The notes under the pieces were generated by a model. The model was not told where the DNA came from and did no database searches. It worked only from the letters and a program-made list of their open reading frames with translations. This document shows positions 25,590 through 36,958 of a DNA stretch of 64,000 nt, piece after piece. The DNA is taken from positions 41,209 through 105,208 of the forward strand of contig CANMTR010000011.1 in the NCBI GenBank assembly GCA_947500825.1, in the 5' to 3' direction. The position numbers and the translations under genes were made by a program. The first letter of the stretch is position 1. Each line of letters starts with the position of its first letter. Source of the DNA: an uncultured Paracoccaceae bacterium (GTDB taxonomy: Bacteria > Pseudomonadota > Alphaproteobacteria > Rhodobacterales > Rhodobacteraceae).

Positions 25590-25626
25590 CCCCGGACGGG
25601 GTGAGCGCCGGGCCGTGCCCCGGCGC
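25590..25626 (+). other. Two hairpins in the gap before sufC
   Basis: CCCCGGACGGGG and GCGCCGGG-N6-CCCGGCGC (the second at 25605-25626) lie in the 95-base spacer inside the suf operon. There is no T-tract. They could cause partial termination or mark an RNA processing site, changing the SufB:SufC ratio. Confidence 0.4.
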
Positions 25627-25677
25627 GTTCGCACATTGGATGAGATGCGCGCGGCAACGCGCTGAAAGGAAAGACGA

Positions 25678-26432
<755 letters not shown>

Positions 26433-26433
<1 letters not shown>

Positions 26434-27731
26434 TGGCCCTGCCGCAAGCGAAGCAGGACGCGACCGACGCGCGGCTGGCGGCGCTCGACCTGCCCGTCCA
26501 GGGCGGCTGGACCCGCGCGGCGCGCGCCGACGCCCTGAGCCGGCTCACCTCCATGGGCCTGCCGGGAAACCGTGACGAATACTGGCGCTTCACCCGGCCG
26601 GGGGACCTGAACGCGGTTCAGCCCGCGACGGCCGAGCCCATGGACGAGAGCGACGAGGCGCCGCTCTATGCCGACATAGATGCCCTGAAGCTGGTGTTCC
26701 GCGACGGCGTGTTCGACGCCGAGGCCTCGGACGCGCTGGAGATGGAGGGCATCGAGATCGCCCGCCTCGCCGAGGTGCAGGAGGCCGACATCCACTGGGC
26801 GCGCGACCTCTACGGCCAGCTCGAGGCGCGTGGCCAAGACCCGGTGGACCGGCCCTTCGCCGCGCTCAACACCGCCTTCGCCACGGACGGCATCCTGATC
26901 CGGGCCACCGGCAAGGCGGCGAAGCCGATCTCCATCGTCTACGTCCACGAGCGCGCCGACAGCGACCCGATCCTGCACCACGCGGTGAAGGTCGAGGCGG
27001 GGGCCGAGGTGACGCTGCTCGAGGGCGGCGCGGTGGGCGCGCGGTTCAACACCGCGCTCGAGGCCGACGTGGCCGATACCGGCAAGCTGCACCACGTGCG
27101 CGCCCAGGGGCGCAACCGGCAGCGTGTGGCTAACACCCACACCTTCGCCCGGCTGGGCGCCGAGGCGGTGTTCAAGTCGTTCACGCTCACGCTGAACGGG
27201 GCGCTGACGCGCAACGAGCACATCGTCGAGCTCAAGGGCGACGACGCGGTGGCCCACGTGGCCGGTGCCGCCATCGGCGACGGCAAGGTCGCGCCCATGC
27301 ACCACGACGACACCGTCTTCGTCACCCACGACGCGGTGAACTGCGAGAGCCGACAGGTCTTCAAGAAGGTCCTGAAGAACGGCGCCCTCGGTGTGTTCCA
27401 GGGCAAGATCCTGGTCAAGCCCCAGGCCCAGAAGACGGACGGCTACCAGATCAGCCAGTCGCTTCTCCTGGACGAGGACAGCCAGTTCCTGGCCAAGCCG
27501 GAGCTGGAGATCTATGCCGACGACGTGGCCTGCTCCCACGGCTCCACCACCGGTGCCATCGACGAGGACATGCTGTTCTACCTGCGCGCCCGCGGCGTGC
27601 CCGAACGGCGTGCCACCGACCTGCTGGTCCTGGCGTTCCTGGCCGAGACGCTGGCCGAGATCGAGGACGACGGGATCGCGGAGTCCCTGCGCCAGCGGCT
27701 GGAAAACTGGCTCGACCGGCACGCGGACTGA
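26433..27731 (+). CDS. sufD: Fe-S cluster assembly protein SufD
   Basis: 432 residues. The beta-helix core resembles SufB, and the C-terminal D-D-V-A-C-S-H-G-S-T-T-G-A-I-D segment is diagnostic and contains the conserved His. The ATG shares its A with the sufC TGA (TGATG). Forms the scaffold heterodimer with SufB and is linked to iron acquisition. Confidence 0.96.
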
Positions 27732-27732
27732 C

Positions 27733-28227
27733 ATGGCGCTGGCGGGTGACATCGTCGCGAGCTACCGCCGGCCGGGCCATGTCCTGCGCCGGCGGATGGG
27801 CGCGCCGGACCGGGCCGAGGGGCGCGCGCTGGTTACCTGCATGCTGGCTTGCGGGCTGATCTTCGTGGCCCAGTGGCCGCGCCTGTCGCGCGAAAGCTAC
27901 CTGACGGGGCAGGACCTGAACATGCTGCTGGGGGGCGCCCTCCTGGGCTGGATCTTCATCGCGCCGCTGATCCTCTATGCCGTCGCGGGCCTGAGCCACG
28001 CGGTGGTGCGCCGCCTCGGGGGGCGTGCGAGCTATACCGAGGCGCGCATGGCGCTGTTCTGGGCGTTGCTGGCGGCGACGCCGCTATGGCTCCTGTGGGG
28101 GCTCCTGGCGGGGTTCTCCGGGCCGGGCCCGGCGCTCGACGCGGTGGGGATCGCGGCGCTTCTGGCCTTCGTCCTCATCTGGGCGATGGGATTGAGACAC
28201 GTCGAGAGAGGCGAAGAGCGCGCATGA
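27733..28227 (+). CDS. Membrane protein of unknown function
   Basis: 164 residues with about four membrane helices (roughly 33-50, 62-82, 103-123, 132-150) and a basic N-terminus. No family recognised with certainty; it may be related to the Yip1-domain protein downstream, whose ATG overlaps its stop. It starts one base past the sufD stop and so is a suf-operon passenger. Confidence 0.7.
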   Translation: MALAGDIVASYRRPGHVLRRRMGAPDRAEGRALVTCMLACGLIFVAQWPRLSRESYLTGQDLNMLLGGALLGWIFIAPLILYAVAGLSHAVVRRLGGRASYTEARMALFWALLAATPLWLLWGLLAGFSGPGPALDAVGIAALLAFVLIWAMGLRHVERGEERA

Positions 28228-28817
28228 CGGACCTGACCTCCCTTGGCGGATTGACGAGCCTCGCGGTGCGCACGGTGAAGGAGCCGCGCCCCGTCCTGGC
28301 CGAGTTGCGCGCCATGAACCTGCCGCGCGAGGTGCTGTGGCAGGCGCTGGCGGCGGTAGTGCTGGTGTCGGTGATCATGGCCGAACTGGTGAACATGGTC
28401 CTCGCATCGACCATGGGCGGGCCCGCCGGGCAGCCCATCGTCGGGCCGCTGGCCTTCGTGGGCATCCAGTTCGCGATCCTGTTGCTGTCGGTGTTGCTGA
28501 TCGACCGGGTGGGCCGGATGATGGGCGGTACGGGTGACCTCGACGGGGCGATCGTGGCGGTGACCTGGCTGCAGGTGGTGATGGTCTGCCTGCAGGTGGT
28601 CCAGAGCCTGCTGCTGTTGCTGGTCCCGTTCGTGGCGGCGCTGGTGGTGATCGGCGGGATCGCCCTGTTCCTGTTCCTGCTCACCGCCTTCGTGACCGAG
28701 CTGCACGGCTTCCGTTCGACGGGCCGGGTCTTTGCCATGATCCTGTTCGTGCTGATGGGTGTGGCGCTTGGTCTCTCCTTCGTTCTCACCCTCGCGGGGG
28801 TCACGGTCCCCCGCTAA
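28224..28817 (+). CDS. Yip1-domain membrane protein
   Basis: 197 residues, five hydrophobic helices after a soluble N-terminus with a P-R-P-V-L-A-E-L-R-A-M-N segment. The G-G-T-G-D-L-D-G-A loop between helices is typical of bacterial YIP1-family proteins. Function unknown. It is translationally coupled to the previous gene and lies nine bases before sufS, an arrangement I recall from other Rhodobacterales suf operons. Confidence 0.8.
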   Translation: MTDLTSLGGLTSLAVRTVKEPRPVLAELRAMNLPREVLWQALAAVVLVSVIMAELVNMVLASTMGGPAGQPIVGPLAFVGIQFAILLLSVLLIDRVGRMMGGTGDLDGAIVAVTWLQVVMVCLQVVQSLLLLLVPFVAALVVIGGIALFLFLLTAFVTELHGFRSTGRVFAMILFVLMGVALGLSFVLTLAGVTVPR

Positions 28818-28826
28818 GGAGGTCGC

Positions 28827-30047
<1,221 letters not shown>

Positions 30048-30221
30048 CGGGAGGTGTCCGGCGCCGGCCGGGCACGTCGGCGGGCGCGAAGGCGGATGGA
30101 CGCCGGGGACGTGAAAACGGCGGTTCGGATTCCTTGGCAGGTTACTGGAAGGGTTGGGTTTTTTCAGGGCTGGACATTGCGGGGACGCCCTGATACCGCA
30201 CTGGCACTGCTCTTGAAGAGC

Positions 30222-30298
30222 GCTCGCATAGCTCAGCTGGATAGAGTGTCGGCCTCCGAAGCCGAAGGTCCCAGGTTCGAATCCTGGTGCGAGCACCA
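30222..30298 (+). tRNA. tRNA-Arg (CCG)
   Basis: Acceptor stem GCTCGCA/TGCGAGC, D-arm GCTC/GAGT with an A-G-C-T-G-G loop, anticodon stem-loop TCGGC-CTCCGAA-GCCGA with anticodon CCG, T-arm CCAGG-TTCGAAT-CCTGG, discriminator A and encoded CCA. TTTTCCCC directly follows the CCA. Confidence 0.95.
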
Positions 30299-30844
30299 TT
30301 TTCCCCTCTCATACCGTTCCGGGCTTTTCGACATTCTCCGGAGCCCTTCTCCCCGGGACGTTCGGGCTGGCGGATTTCGCCCATCTGGCGTGGTTGGCTG
30401 CCCTCGTGGCCCCCGGAGCGGGACTTGAGCACGAAACTGGAAAGTGTGGCCCTCTGTATCGGCGGGGCCTACGCGGCTCTGGCCTGCGAGCGGTGGTCGC
30501 GCCCCTTGGCGCGATGGCCGACACGGGTGCCGCTGACCGGCTGCGCGACCCTGATCGCGGGCGGCGGCGAGGGGCCTCACGGCGTCAGGCTGCGGCAGGT
30601 GCGGCGGCATCTGGGGCATCGCCGAGGTTTCTGACCGGCATTGGATCACCGGGCAGGAAGGGCCGTTGCATGACCCGATCCGATCCCGGAGCGCCCGCAT
30701 GGGAGGAAGGAACCAACCGGCCCTTCTCTGGCGACAGAGGGGCGGGGCTGGTATGCCGTGCCGGCGGTCGCACGTCGGCGCGGGGGAGCCCGTCGCAACG
30801 AAGGCTCCACCGCGCGCGCCGTCAGGACATGGCGGAGGGGGTCG
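30299..30844. other. 546-base stretch without a firm gene
   Basis: Between tRNA-Arg and the end of ssb. The only candidate is a plus-strand TTG-started frame of 69 codons (30425-30634), listed separately. The remainder (30635-30844) shows no recognised gene or repeat. Confidence 0.4.
30425..30634 (+). CDS. Possible small protein, TTG start
   Basis: 69 codons after a GGAG six bases upstream of TTG. The product would begin S-T-K-L-E-S-V-A-L-C-I-G-G-A-Y and be basic at its C-terminus. It has a mildly hydrophobic N-terminal stretch and three cysteines. No family recognised. It may be spurious in this GC-rich context. Confidence 0.22.
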   Translation: MSTKLESVALCIGGAYAALACERWSRPLARWPTRVPLTGCATLIAGGGEGPHGVRLRQVRRHLGHRRGF

Positions 30845-31357
30845 TCAGAACGGGATCTCGTCGTCGCTGTCCTGGTAGCCGCCGCCGTATCCGCCGCCAC
30901 CTCCACCGCCGTTGCCACTGCCACCGTCGCCGGAGGAGGACCCGCCGCCGTAGCCGCCACCCCTGTCGTCGGAATAGCCGCCGCCGCCGCCACCGCCGCC
31001 TTCTCCGCGGCCGTCGAGCATGGTCAGCTCGGACTTGTAGGGGCGCAGGACGACCTCGGTGGAGTACTTGTCCTGGCCGTTCTGGTCCTGCCACTTTCGG
31101 GTCTCGAGCTGGCCCTCGATATAGACCTTGGAGCCCTTCTTGAGGTACTGCTCGGCCACGCGGGCGAGGGGCTCGGCGAAGATCGCGACCGAGTGCCACT
31201 CGGTGCGCTCGCGGCGCTCTCCGGTATTGCGGTCCTTCCAGTTCTCGGACGTGGCGATGCGCAGGTTGCAGACCTTGCCGCCGTTCGAGAAGGTCCGCGT
31301 CTCGGGGTCGCGGCCCAGGTTGCCGATCAGGATCACCTTGTTCACGGATCCGGCCAT
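30845..31357 (-). CDS. ssb: Single-stranded DNA-binding protein
   Basis: 170 residues. An OB-fold (residues about 1-110, opening [15 protein letters not shown]) is followed by a Gly/Ser/Tyr-rich disordered linker and the conserved acidic tip D-D-E-I-P-F that recruits partner proteins. The inner ATG (M-A-G-S-V-N-K) is chosen; longer frames upstream overlap the promoter of the divergent transglycosylase gene. Confidence 0.97.
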   Translation of the reverse strand: MAGSVNKVILIGNLGRDPETRTFSNGGKVCNLRIATSENWKDRNTGERRERTEWHSVAIFAEPLARVAEQYLKKGSKVYIEGQLETRKWQDQNGQDKYSTEVVLRPYKSELTMLDGRGEGGGGGGGGYSDDRGGGYGGGSSSGDGGSGNGGGGGGGYGGGYQDSDDEIPF

Positions 31358-31505
31358 CGCGTCTCTCCTTGCCGAGTCGGGTTCCGGCGATCTGTCGCAC
31401 AGAGCCGGGGCGATGGACAGGGTCGGAGAGGGGCCGGATGGCGGGGCTGGCCCGAATCGCGCGCAGGCGCTAGACCCGCCGTCGGGACAGAGGACGAGAG
31501 ACGGA

Positions 31506-32093
31506 ATGAAGGTTCTTTTCCATGCGGCGATTGTCGCCGCCCTGCCGCTGGCGGCCCAGGCCGACACGCTGTTTTCCAGCAAGGGGCAATCGAACTTCCG
31601 GTCGAAGGTGAGCGTGCTCGACGGCCGTGCCGCGGGGCAGTACGAAGGCTCGACGCGCCTGCAGCCGCGGGTCGACGCCGGCCCCGAGAAGACGGGGCGG
31701 ACGGTGACGGCGACCTTCGGGGGGCGGTATCGCGGCCAGTGGCTGGAGCCCGCGCGCGCCGCCGCGCGCCGCCACGGCATCCCCGAGGGGGTGTTCCTGC
31801 GGCTGGTCCAGCGCGAGTCGGGCTGGAACCCGGTGGCAGTGTCGCACAAGGGCGCGTTAGGGCTGGCGCAGCTCATGCCGTCGACGGCGCAGCTCCTGCA
31901 GGTCGACGCCGCCGACCCGGCGCAGAACCTCGAAGGGGGGGCGCGCTACCTCGCGCGCCAGTTCCGGCGGTTCGGCGACTGGCGGCTGGCGCTCGCCGCC
32001 TACAATGCCGGCCCGGGCGCGGTGGAGCGGCACGGGGGCGTGCCGCCCTACGCAGAGACCACCGCCTATGTGGCGGCGATCCTGGGCGACTAG
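31506..32093 (+). CDS. Lytic transglycosylase (SLT domain)
   Basis: 195 residues. A Sec signal peptide ends near A-L-P-L-A-A-Q-A, followed by an approximately 70-residue spacer and an SLT domain. Landmarks are the catalytic Glu in [26 protein letters not shown] and A-Y-N-A-G-P-G-A-V. It cleaves peptidoglycan in the periplasm with formation of anhydromuramic ends. Its TAG stop lies in a CTAG shared with the stop of the convergent DUF1206 gene. Confidence 0.92.
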   Translation: MKVLFHAAIVAALPLAAQADTLFSSKGQSNFRSKVSVLDGRAAGQYEGSTRLQPRVDAGPEKTGRTVTATFGGRYRGQWLEPARAAARRHGIPEGVFLRLVQRESGWNPVAVSHKGALGLAQLMPSTAQLLQVDAADPAQNLEGGARYLARQFRRFGDWRLALAAYNAGPGAVERHGGVPPYAETTAYVAAILGD

Positions 32094-32938
32094 TTGGCCT
32101 CGGCCCGCGCCTTGATCCGCGCGGCGAGGGTCGGGATGTCCGGATCGCTCGCCCGCGGCACGATGCGGAACACCGCGTTGACCGCGCAGAACAGGGCAAA
32201 GCACAAGAGCCCCGCGCAGAGCGCGAGCACCAGCGCCTGACCGTAGGGTTGCCCCGAAAGCCAAGAGAAGACGGAGCCCAGACCCCCCGCACGGTCGGGC
32301 GAGTAGGTCCAGGCGGCATAGATGATGAGCACCCCGATGACCGCCACCACGAACCCCTGGGCGGCGACGCCCGCGCGCAGGGCCGGGTCCCAGTTGCGGG
32401 TGAAGTGGTTGCCGCGCAGGTGCTGGCGATAGTCGCGCTTGTAGGCCTTCTTGACGTAGTAGGCCCCCGCGCCGAGCGTCGCGAGACCGGCCGCCAGCAG
32501 GATCCAGCGCCCGCCGGGCCATTCGAGGACCATTCCCACCGCCTTGGAGATCGAGCTTTCGCCGCCTCCGCCCGAGGCGGTGAAGACGATGAGCAGGGCA
32601 CCGATCCCGATGCCGAGATGGATCACCCCCGTGACGCACATGCCGATGCGGGCCACGGCCCCCTCGCCGTCGGTGCCGTAGCATTCCAGGTCCCAGGCGG
32701 CGTCGATCAGCCGCCACACGGCGTAGCAGGCCATGCCGAGGAAGATCGCCAGCAGGACGGGGGTGCCCCAGGCGCTGCCCTCGAGCTGGGCGAGGGCCGA
32801 GGACGTGCCTTCGCCCTGGCCGCCGTGCAGGACCGACCAGAGGGAAATGCCCGCCACCACGACATAGACGAGCGCGCGCCCGGCATATCCCGTCCGCATG
32901 ACCGGGATCGCCCAGTCGAAATCGCCGTCTTTCGCCAT
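32090..32938 (-). CDS. DUF1206 membrane protein
   Basis: 282 residues with six membrane helices arranged as three similar hairpins, each preceded by an R-x-G-Y/V-x-A-R/Q-G-like start, the internal triplication typical of DUF1206. Function unknown. It converges on the transglycosylase gene and overlaps it by four bases. No ABC partner is evident despite lying next to the ATPase gene, 37 bases upstream. Confidence 0.85.
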   Translation of the reverse strand: MAKDGDFDWAIPVMRTGYAGRALVYVVVAGISLWSVLHGGQGEGTSSALAQLEGSAWGTPVLLAIFLGMACYAVWRLIDAAWDLECYGTDGEGAVARIGMCVTGVIHLGIGIGALLIVFTASGGGGESSISKAVGMVLEWPGGRWILLAAGLATLGAGAYYVKKAYKRDYRQHLRGNHFTRNWDPALRAGVAAQGFVVAVIGVLIIYAAWTYSPDRAGGLGSVFSWLSGQPYGQALVLALCAGLLCFALFCAVNAVFRIVPRASDPDIPTLAARIKARAEAN

Positions 32939-32975
32939 TCGCGCTCTCCCAGCAGCCTCGACACGAACACCGGCC

Positions 32976-35072
32976 TCACGCCTTCGTTCCGTCCGCCGAG
33001 GCCAGGGTGATCACGGGCTCCATCGCCTCCAGCTCGGTTCGCGGCAGGTGGCACTTGATCTGGTGGCGGCCCTCGGGGCCGAAGGCGACCATCGGCGGCA
33101 CCTCGCGCTCGCACAGGTCGCCCGGCACCCGCGCCTTCCACCGGCACCGGGTCTGGAACGGGCAGCCGGGGGGTGGGTCCATGGCCGAGGGCACGTCCCC
33201 CTCGAGCGGGACGCTCTTCTTCGTGACCCGCGTGTCGGCCACGGGAACCGCCGACAGGAGCGCCTCGGTATAGGGGTGGTAGGGCGGCGCGAAGACCTCG
33301 TCCGTCTCGCCGATCTCGACCACGTGGCCGAGATACATGACCAGCACCCGGTCCGAGAGATAGCGCACGATCGACAGGTCGTGGCTGATGAACAGGAGGG
33401 CCGTGCGGCGGCTGCGCTGGATCTCCATCAGCAGGTCCGCGACCGCCGCCTGGACCGAGACGTCGAGCGCCGAGACGGGCTCGTCGGCCACGACGATCCG
33501 CGCGCCCCCGGCAAAGGCCCGGGCGATGCCCACCCGCTGCTTCTGCCCGCCGGAGAGCTGGCGCGGCATCCGCCCGGCGAAGGCGCGCGGCAGCTTCACC
33601 AGGTCTAGAAGCTCCAGCATCCGCTCGCGCCGCGCCGCCGCGTCGCCGCCCATCCCGAACACCTCGAGCGCGCGCAGGATCTGGCGCCCCACGGTCATCG
33701 ACGGGTTGAGCGTGTCGAACGGGTTCTGGAAGATCATCTGCAGGTCCGCGATCGTCCCGGGGTCGCGGTCCTGCACGGGGGTGTCGCCGATGGCGCGGTC
33801 GTCGAGGGTGACGGTCCCCGCGGTCGCCGTCTCCAGCCCCAGAAGGACCTTGGCGAAGGTGGACTTGCCGCAGCCCGATTCCCCCACGATGGCCAGGGTC
33901 TCGGCTTCCCGAAGCTCGAAGGAGAGGTCCTCGTTGGCCTTGACCACGCGCCTCTCGCCCCCGCCGAACGGGGCGGAGGAGGAGACCTCGTAGTATTTCC
34001 GCACATCCTCCACGCGCAGGATCGGGCGGCCAATCTCGGTCGCGGTGCCGGCCTGCGCGCCCAGCTCCATCCGGCTCCAGTCGATCTCGTCGTGGCGCAG
34101 GCAGCGGGTCCGGTGCCGGTCGTCGCCGGGGATGTCGAACATCGGGATCGGGCCCGCGTCGCAGCGCCCGGCCCGGAAATAGTCGCAGCGCGGGCCGAAG
34201 TTGCAGCCCGGGGGGCGCTCGTGGGGCAGGGGGAAGTTGCCGGGGATCGCGACCAGCGGCTTGGCGGTCTTGTCCGCGCCCGGCAGCGGGATGGAGCGGA
34301 ACAGCGCCTGGGTATAGGGGTGGCGCATCCGGTCGAACACGTCGCGGGTGGCGCCCGTCTCCACCGCCTCGCCCGAATACATCACGCAGATGCGGTCGCA
34401 GGTATCGAGCACCAGCCCGAGATTGTGGCTGATGAACAGCATCGAGGTGCCGTATTTGCGGCCCAGGTCCCTGATCAGCTCGACCACCGCGGCCTCGACG
34501 GTGACGTCGAGCGCGGTGGTGGGCTCGTCGAGGATCAGCAGGGACGGGTTCGCCATCAGCGCCATGGCGATCACGATGCGCTGCTGCTGGCCGCCCGAGA
34601 GCTGGTGCGGATAGGCGCGCAGGATGCGCTCGGGATCGGGCAGCTTCACGTCGGCCACGACCTCCAGCGCGCGGGCGCGGGCCTGCGAGCGGGACGCGCC
34701 CTCGTGGACGATGGGGACCTCCATGAGCTGGCGGCCCACCCGCATGGCCGGGTTCAGGGAGGCCATGGGTTCCTGGTAGATCATCGCGATCTCGCGGCCG
34801 CGGACCCGGCGCAGCTCGGCCGCCGACATCGCCGCCATGTCGCGGCCCTTGTAGCGGATGGTGCCGCCCGCGATGCGCCCGTTGGTGCCGAGGTCGCGCA
34901 TCACGCCAAGCGCCACCGTGGACTTGCCGCAGCCCGATTCCCCCACAAGGCCCATGGCCTCGCCGGGCATGACGCGGGTGGAGAAGTCCATCACCGCGGG
35001 GATGTCCCCGCGACGGCTGGAGAAGGAGATCGACAGCCCGTCGATCTCTAGGATGGGCGTGGGATCAGCCAT
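32976..35072 (-). CDS. Double-domain peptide ABC transporter ATP-binding protein
   Basis: 698 residues with two complete nucleotide-binding domains of the dipeptide/oligopeptide type (DppD-DppF fusion). Each has Walker A G-E-S-G-C-G-K-S-T, a signature L-S-G-G-Q-x-Q-R and Walker B. Each ends in the oligopeptide-family C-terminal zinc/cluster-like motif, with C-N-F-G-P-R-C in the first and C-P-F-Q-T-R-C in the second. It would power an inner-membrane importer, but no permease or binding-protein gene adjoins it. It lies downstream of the monooxygenase/SDR/hydrolase set, with a 126-base gap. A second fused ATPase is encoded at 38798-40600. Confidence 0.93.
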   Translation of the reverse strand: MADPTPILEIDGLSISFSSRRGDIPAVMDFSTRVMPGEAMGLVGESGCGKSTVALGVMRDLGTNGRIAGGTIRYKGRDMAAMSAAELRRVRGREIAMIYQEPMASLNPAMRVGRQLMEVPIVHEGASRSQARARALEVVADVKLPDPERILRAYPHQLSGGQQQRIVIAMALMANPSLLILDEPTTALDVTVEAAVVELIRDLGRKYGTSMLFISHNLGLVLDTCDRICVMYSGEAVETGATRDVFDRMRHPYTQALFRSIPLPGADKTAKPLVAIPGNFPLPHERPPGCNFGPRCDYFRAGRCDAGPIPMFDIPGDDRHRTRCLRHDEIDWSRMELGAQAGTATEIGRPILRVEDVRKYYEVSSSAPFGGGERRVVKANEDLSFELREAETLAIVGESGCGKSTFAKVLLGLETATAGTVTLDDRAIGDTPVQDRDPGTIADLQMIFQNPFDTLNPSMTVGRQILRALEVFGMGGDAAARRERMLELLDLVKLPRAFAGRMPRQLSGGQKQRVGIARAFAGGARIVVADEPVSALDVSVQAAVADLLMEIQRSRRTALLFISHDLSIVRYLSDRVLVMYLGHVVEIGETDEVFAPPYHPYTEALLSAVPVADTRVTKKSVPLEGDVPSAMDPPPGCPFQTRCRWKARVPGDLCEREVPPMVAFGPEGRHQIKCHLPRTELEAMEPVITLASADGTKA

Positions 35073-35198
35073 TTCGCGCCCCCCGATCGGTGTTGCAGAA
35101 GCTCGACGGGGCGCGACATAGGCCGGGGCCGCCGCACGGGCAGCGGGCGCGATGTCCCGCCGCAGGCACCGGGGCGGCGTGGCGCGGGGCGGGCGCCC

Positions 35199-36152
35199 TC
35201 ACCGGGCGGCGATCTCGGCGGTGATCTCGGCGGCCCGGTCGGCGATCCAATCGGCGGTCAGGTCGGGCTGGGTGACGGGCAGCATGTGGCCGCCCTCCAC
35301 CAGGTCGATGCGGGCCCCCGGTATCTCCGCCGCCGTGCGCTCGCCGTGCTCGCCCGCGTCGAGGACCGCGTCCTCGCGGCCGTAGAGGATGGCCACGGGC
35401 AGGCTCATGGAGGTGTAGCCCTCCATCACCCGCAACAGCTCGTCGGTGCCGTGGGTCGCCTCCTCGGACATGGTGCGGAACATGCGCGGCCGCGCGGCCA
35501 GCAGCCCGCCGCCCTGCACGGCGAACCAGTCGGGGGCCGTCTCGGGGGCGAAGATGCGCCGCAACGTTTCGGGGCCGCGGACCATCGATGTCGGGGCGGC
35601 GAGGGTATAGCTCAAGGCCCGGCGCCTGGCCGCGCTGGGGATCACGAGCGGGCGGAACGGGCCGGGCAGACGCTCCAGGTGCCGTGTCAGCGGCGCGATC
35701 AGCGCGAGCCCCGCGAGCCGCCCCGGCGCCGCGCGGGCGGCCATGGCCAGGGATATCGCCCCGCCCAGGCTGTGGCCCACCAGCACGGGACGCTCCACGC
35801 CGATGCGGTCAATCGCCTCGAGAAGGATCTCGGCCTGCCGGTCGAGGCCCCTGTCGCCCTCGGCCTGGGAGTCGGAATAGCCCATGCCCGGCCGGTCGAG
35901 GGAGACGACGCGGAACCTGTCCTTCAGCCGGTCCTCCAGCGTGGCGGTCAGGCTGCGCATCTGCGCGCCGGCGCCGTGGATCAGCACCAGCGCCGGGCCG
36001 TCGCCGACGTCGCGGTAATGGATCCGCCCGCCCCCCGCCTCGACGAACCGTCCGTGGGGCGGCACCGCCAGACGCCCCGCCAGGACGAGAAGGCCCGTGA
36101 TCGCGTTGGGCAGCAGCACGAGGACGAGGAGGATGCCGATGACCCAGCTCAT
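35199..36152 (-). CDS. Membrane-anchored alpha/beta hydrolase
   Basis: 317 residues. One N-terminal membrane helix (about 3-29) is followed by an alpha/beta hydrolase domain. The triad is Ser in V-G-H-S-L-G-G-A, probably Asp in G-R-E-D-A-V-L-D and His in E-G-G-H-M-L-P. The H-G-A-G-A-Q-M oxyanion region is intact. The ATG overlaps the SDR stop (ATGA), so it is translated with the SDR and monooxygenase. In that setting it is a candidate esterase for the ester made by a Baeyer-Villiger step. Confidence 0.87.
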   Translation of the reverse strand: MSWVIGILLVLVLLPNAITGLLVLAGRLAVPPHGRFVEAGGGRIHYRDVGDGPALVLIHGAGAQMRSLTATLEDRLKDRFRVVSLDRPGMGYSDSQAEGDRGLDRQAEILLEAIDRIGVERPVLVGHSLGGAISLAMAARAAPGRLAGLALIAPLTRHLERLPGPFRPLVIPSAARRRALSYTLAAPTSMVRGPETLRRIFAPETAPDWFAVQGGGLLAARPRMFRTMSEEATHGTDELLRVMEGYTSMSLPVAILYGREDAVLDAGEHGERTAAEIPGARIDLVEGGHMLPVTQPDLTADWIADRAAEITAEIAAR

Positions 36153-36958
36153 CGCACGAGCCTGCGGATGACCGACCAGTTCGACACCGGCATCAGGCGC
36201 TCCAGCATGGCGAGGAGCCTGGCGTCGTTGCCCACGATCACCCGGCGCTTTCGCGCCGCGATACCCTCGGCGATGATGCGGGCCGCATCCTCGGGCGGCA
36301 GGCGCAGGAGCTTCTCGAACTGCTTGCGCTCCCGCGCGACCTGCGCCGCGTCGGCGCCCGCGGGCGTGCTCGCATCCGTCGCGATGTTGGTGCGCACGCC
36401 GCCCGGATGGATCACCGTGACGCCCACGGTCGAGCCCTCCAGCTCGTTGGCCAGCACGTTGGAAAAGCCGCGCAGGGCGAACTTGCTGGCCGCGTAGGCC
36501 GATTGCCCCGGTGGCGTGACCAGCCCGTAGAGGCTGGAGACATTGACGATCCGCGCCTCGGCGGCGCGGCGCAGGAGCGGCAGGAAGGCCCGTACGAGGC
36601 GCACGGGCCCGTGGAAGTTGATGTCCATCACCCGGTCGAACTCCGCCTCGGAGAGCTCCTCGAACCGGCCGCCGGCGGCGATACCCGCGTTGTTCACCAG
36701 GATGCCGAGCCCGCCATGGGCCGCCTCGACCTCGGCGGGAAGGGCCGCGGCGGCGGCGCGGTCGGCCACGTCCAGGGCGTGGGTCGTCACGCGGGGCGCG
36801 TCGAGCGCGGCGGCAGTCTCGGCCAGCCGCTCCGCGCGCAGGTCGGCCAGGGCCAGGGCGCATCCGCGGCGGCCGAGCTCATGGGCGAGCGCCCGGCCGA
36901 TGCCGCTGCCCGCGCCGGTGATCAGCGCCGTGCGCCCCTCGAAGGCGAACGCGCTCAC
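36149..36958 (-). CDS. SDR oxidoreductase, SadH-like
   Basis: 269 residues, classical SDR. T-G-A-G-S-G-I-G binds the cofactor, D-L-R after the second strand suggests NAD(H), and N-N-A-G, the catalytic Ser in V-S-S and Y-A-A-S-K complete the active site. The C-terminal region (G-V-R-T-N-I-A and A-A-R-K-R-R-V-I-V-G) resembles mycobacterial SadH. The start is a GTG overlapping the monooxygenase stop. It probably interconverts an alcohol and ketone feeding the monooxygenase. Confidence 0.88.
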   Translation of the reverse strand: MSAFAFEGRTALITGAGSGIGRALAHELGRRGCALALADLRAERLAETAAALDAPRVTTHALDVADRAAAAALPAEVEAAHGGLGILVNNAGIAAGGRFEELSEAEFDRVMDINFHGPVRLVRAFLPLLRRAAEARIVNVSSLYGLVTPPGQSAYAASKFALRGFSNVLANELEGSTVGVTVIHPGGVRTNIATDASTPAGADAAQVARERKQFEKLLRLPPEDAARIIAEGIAARKRRVIVGNDARLLAMLERLMPVSNWSVIRRLVR

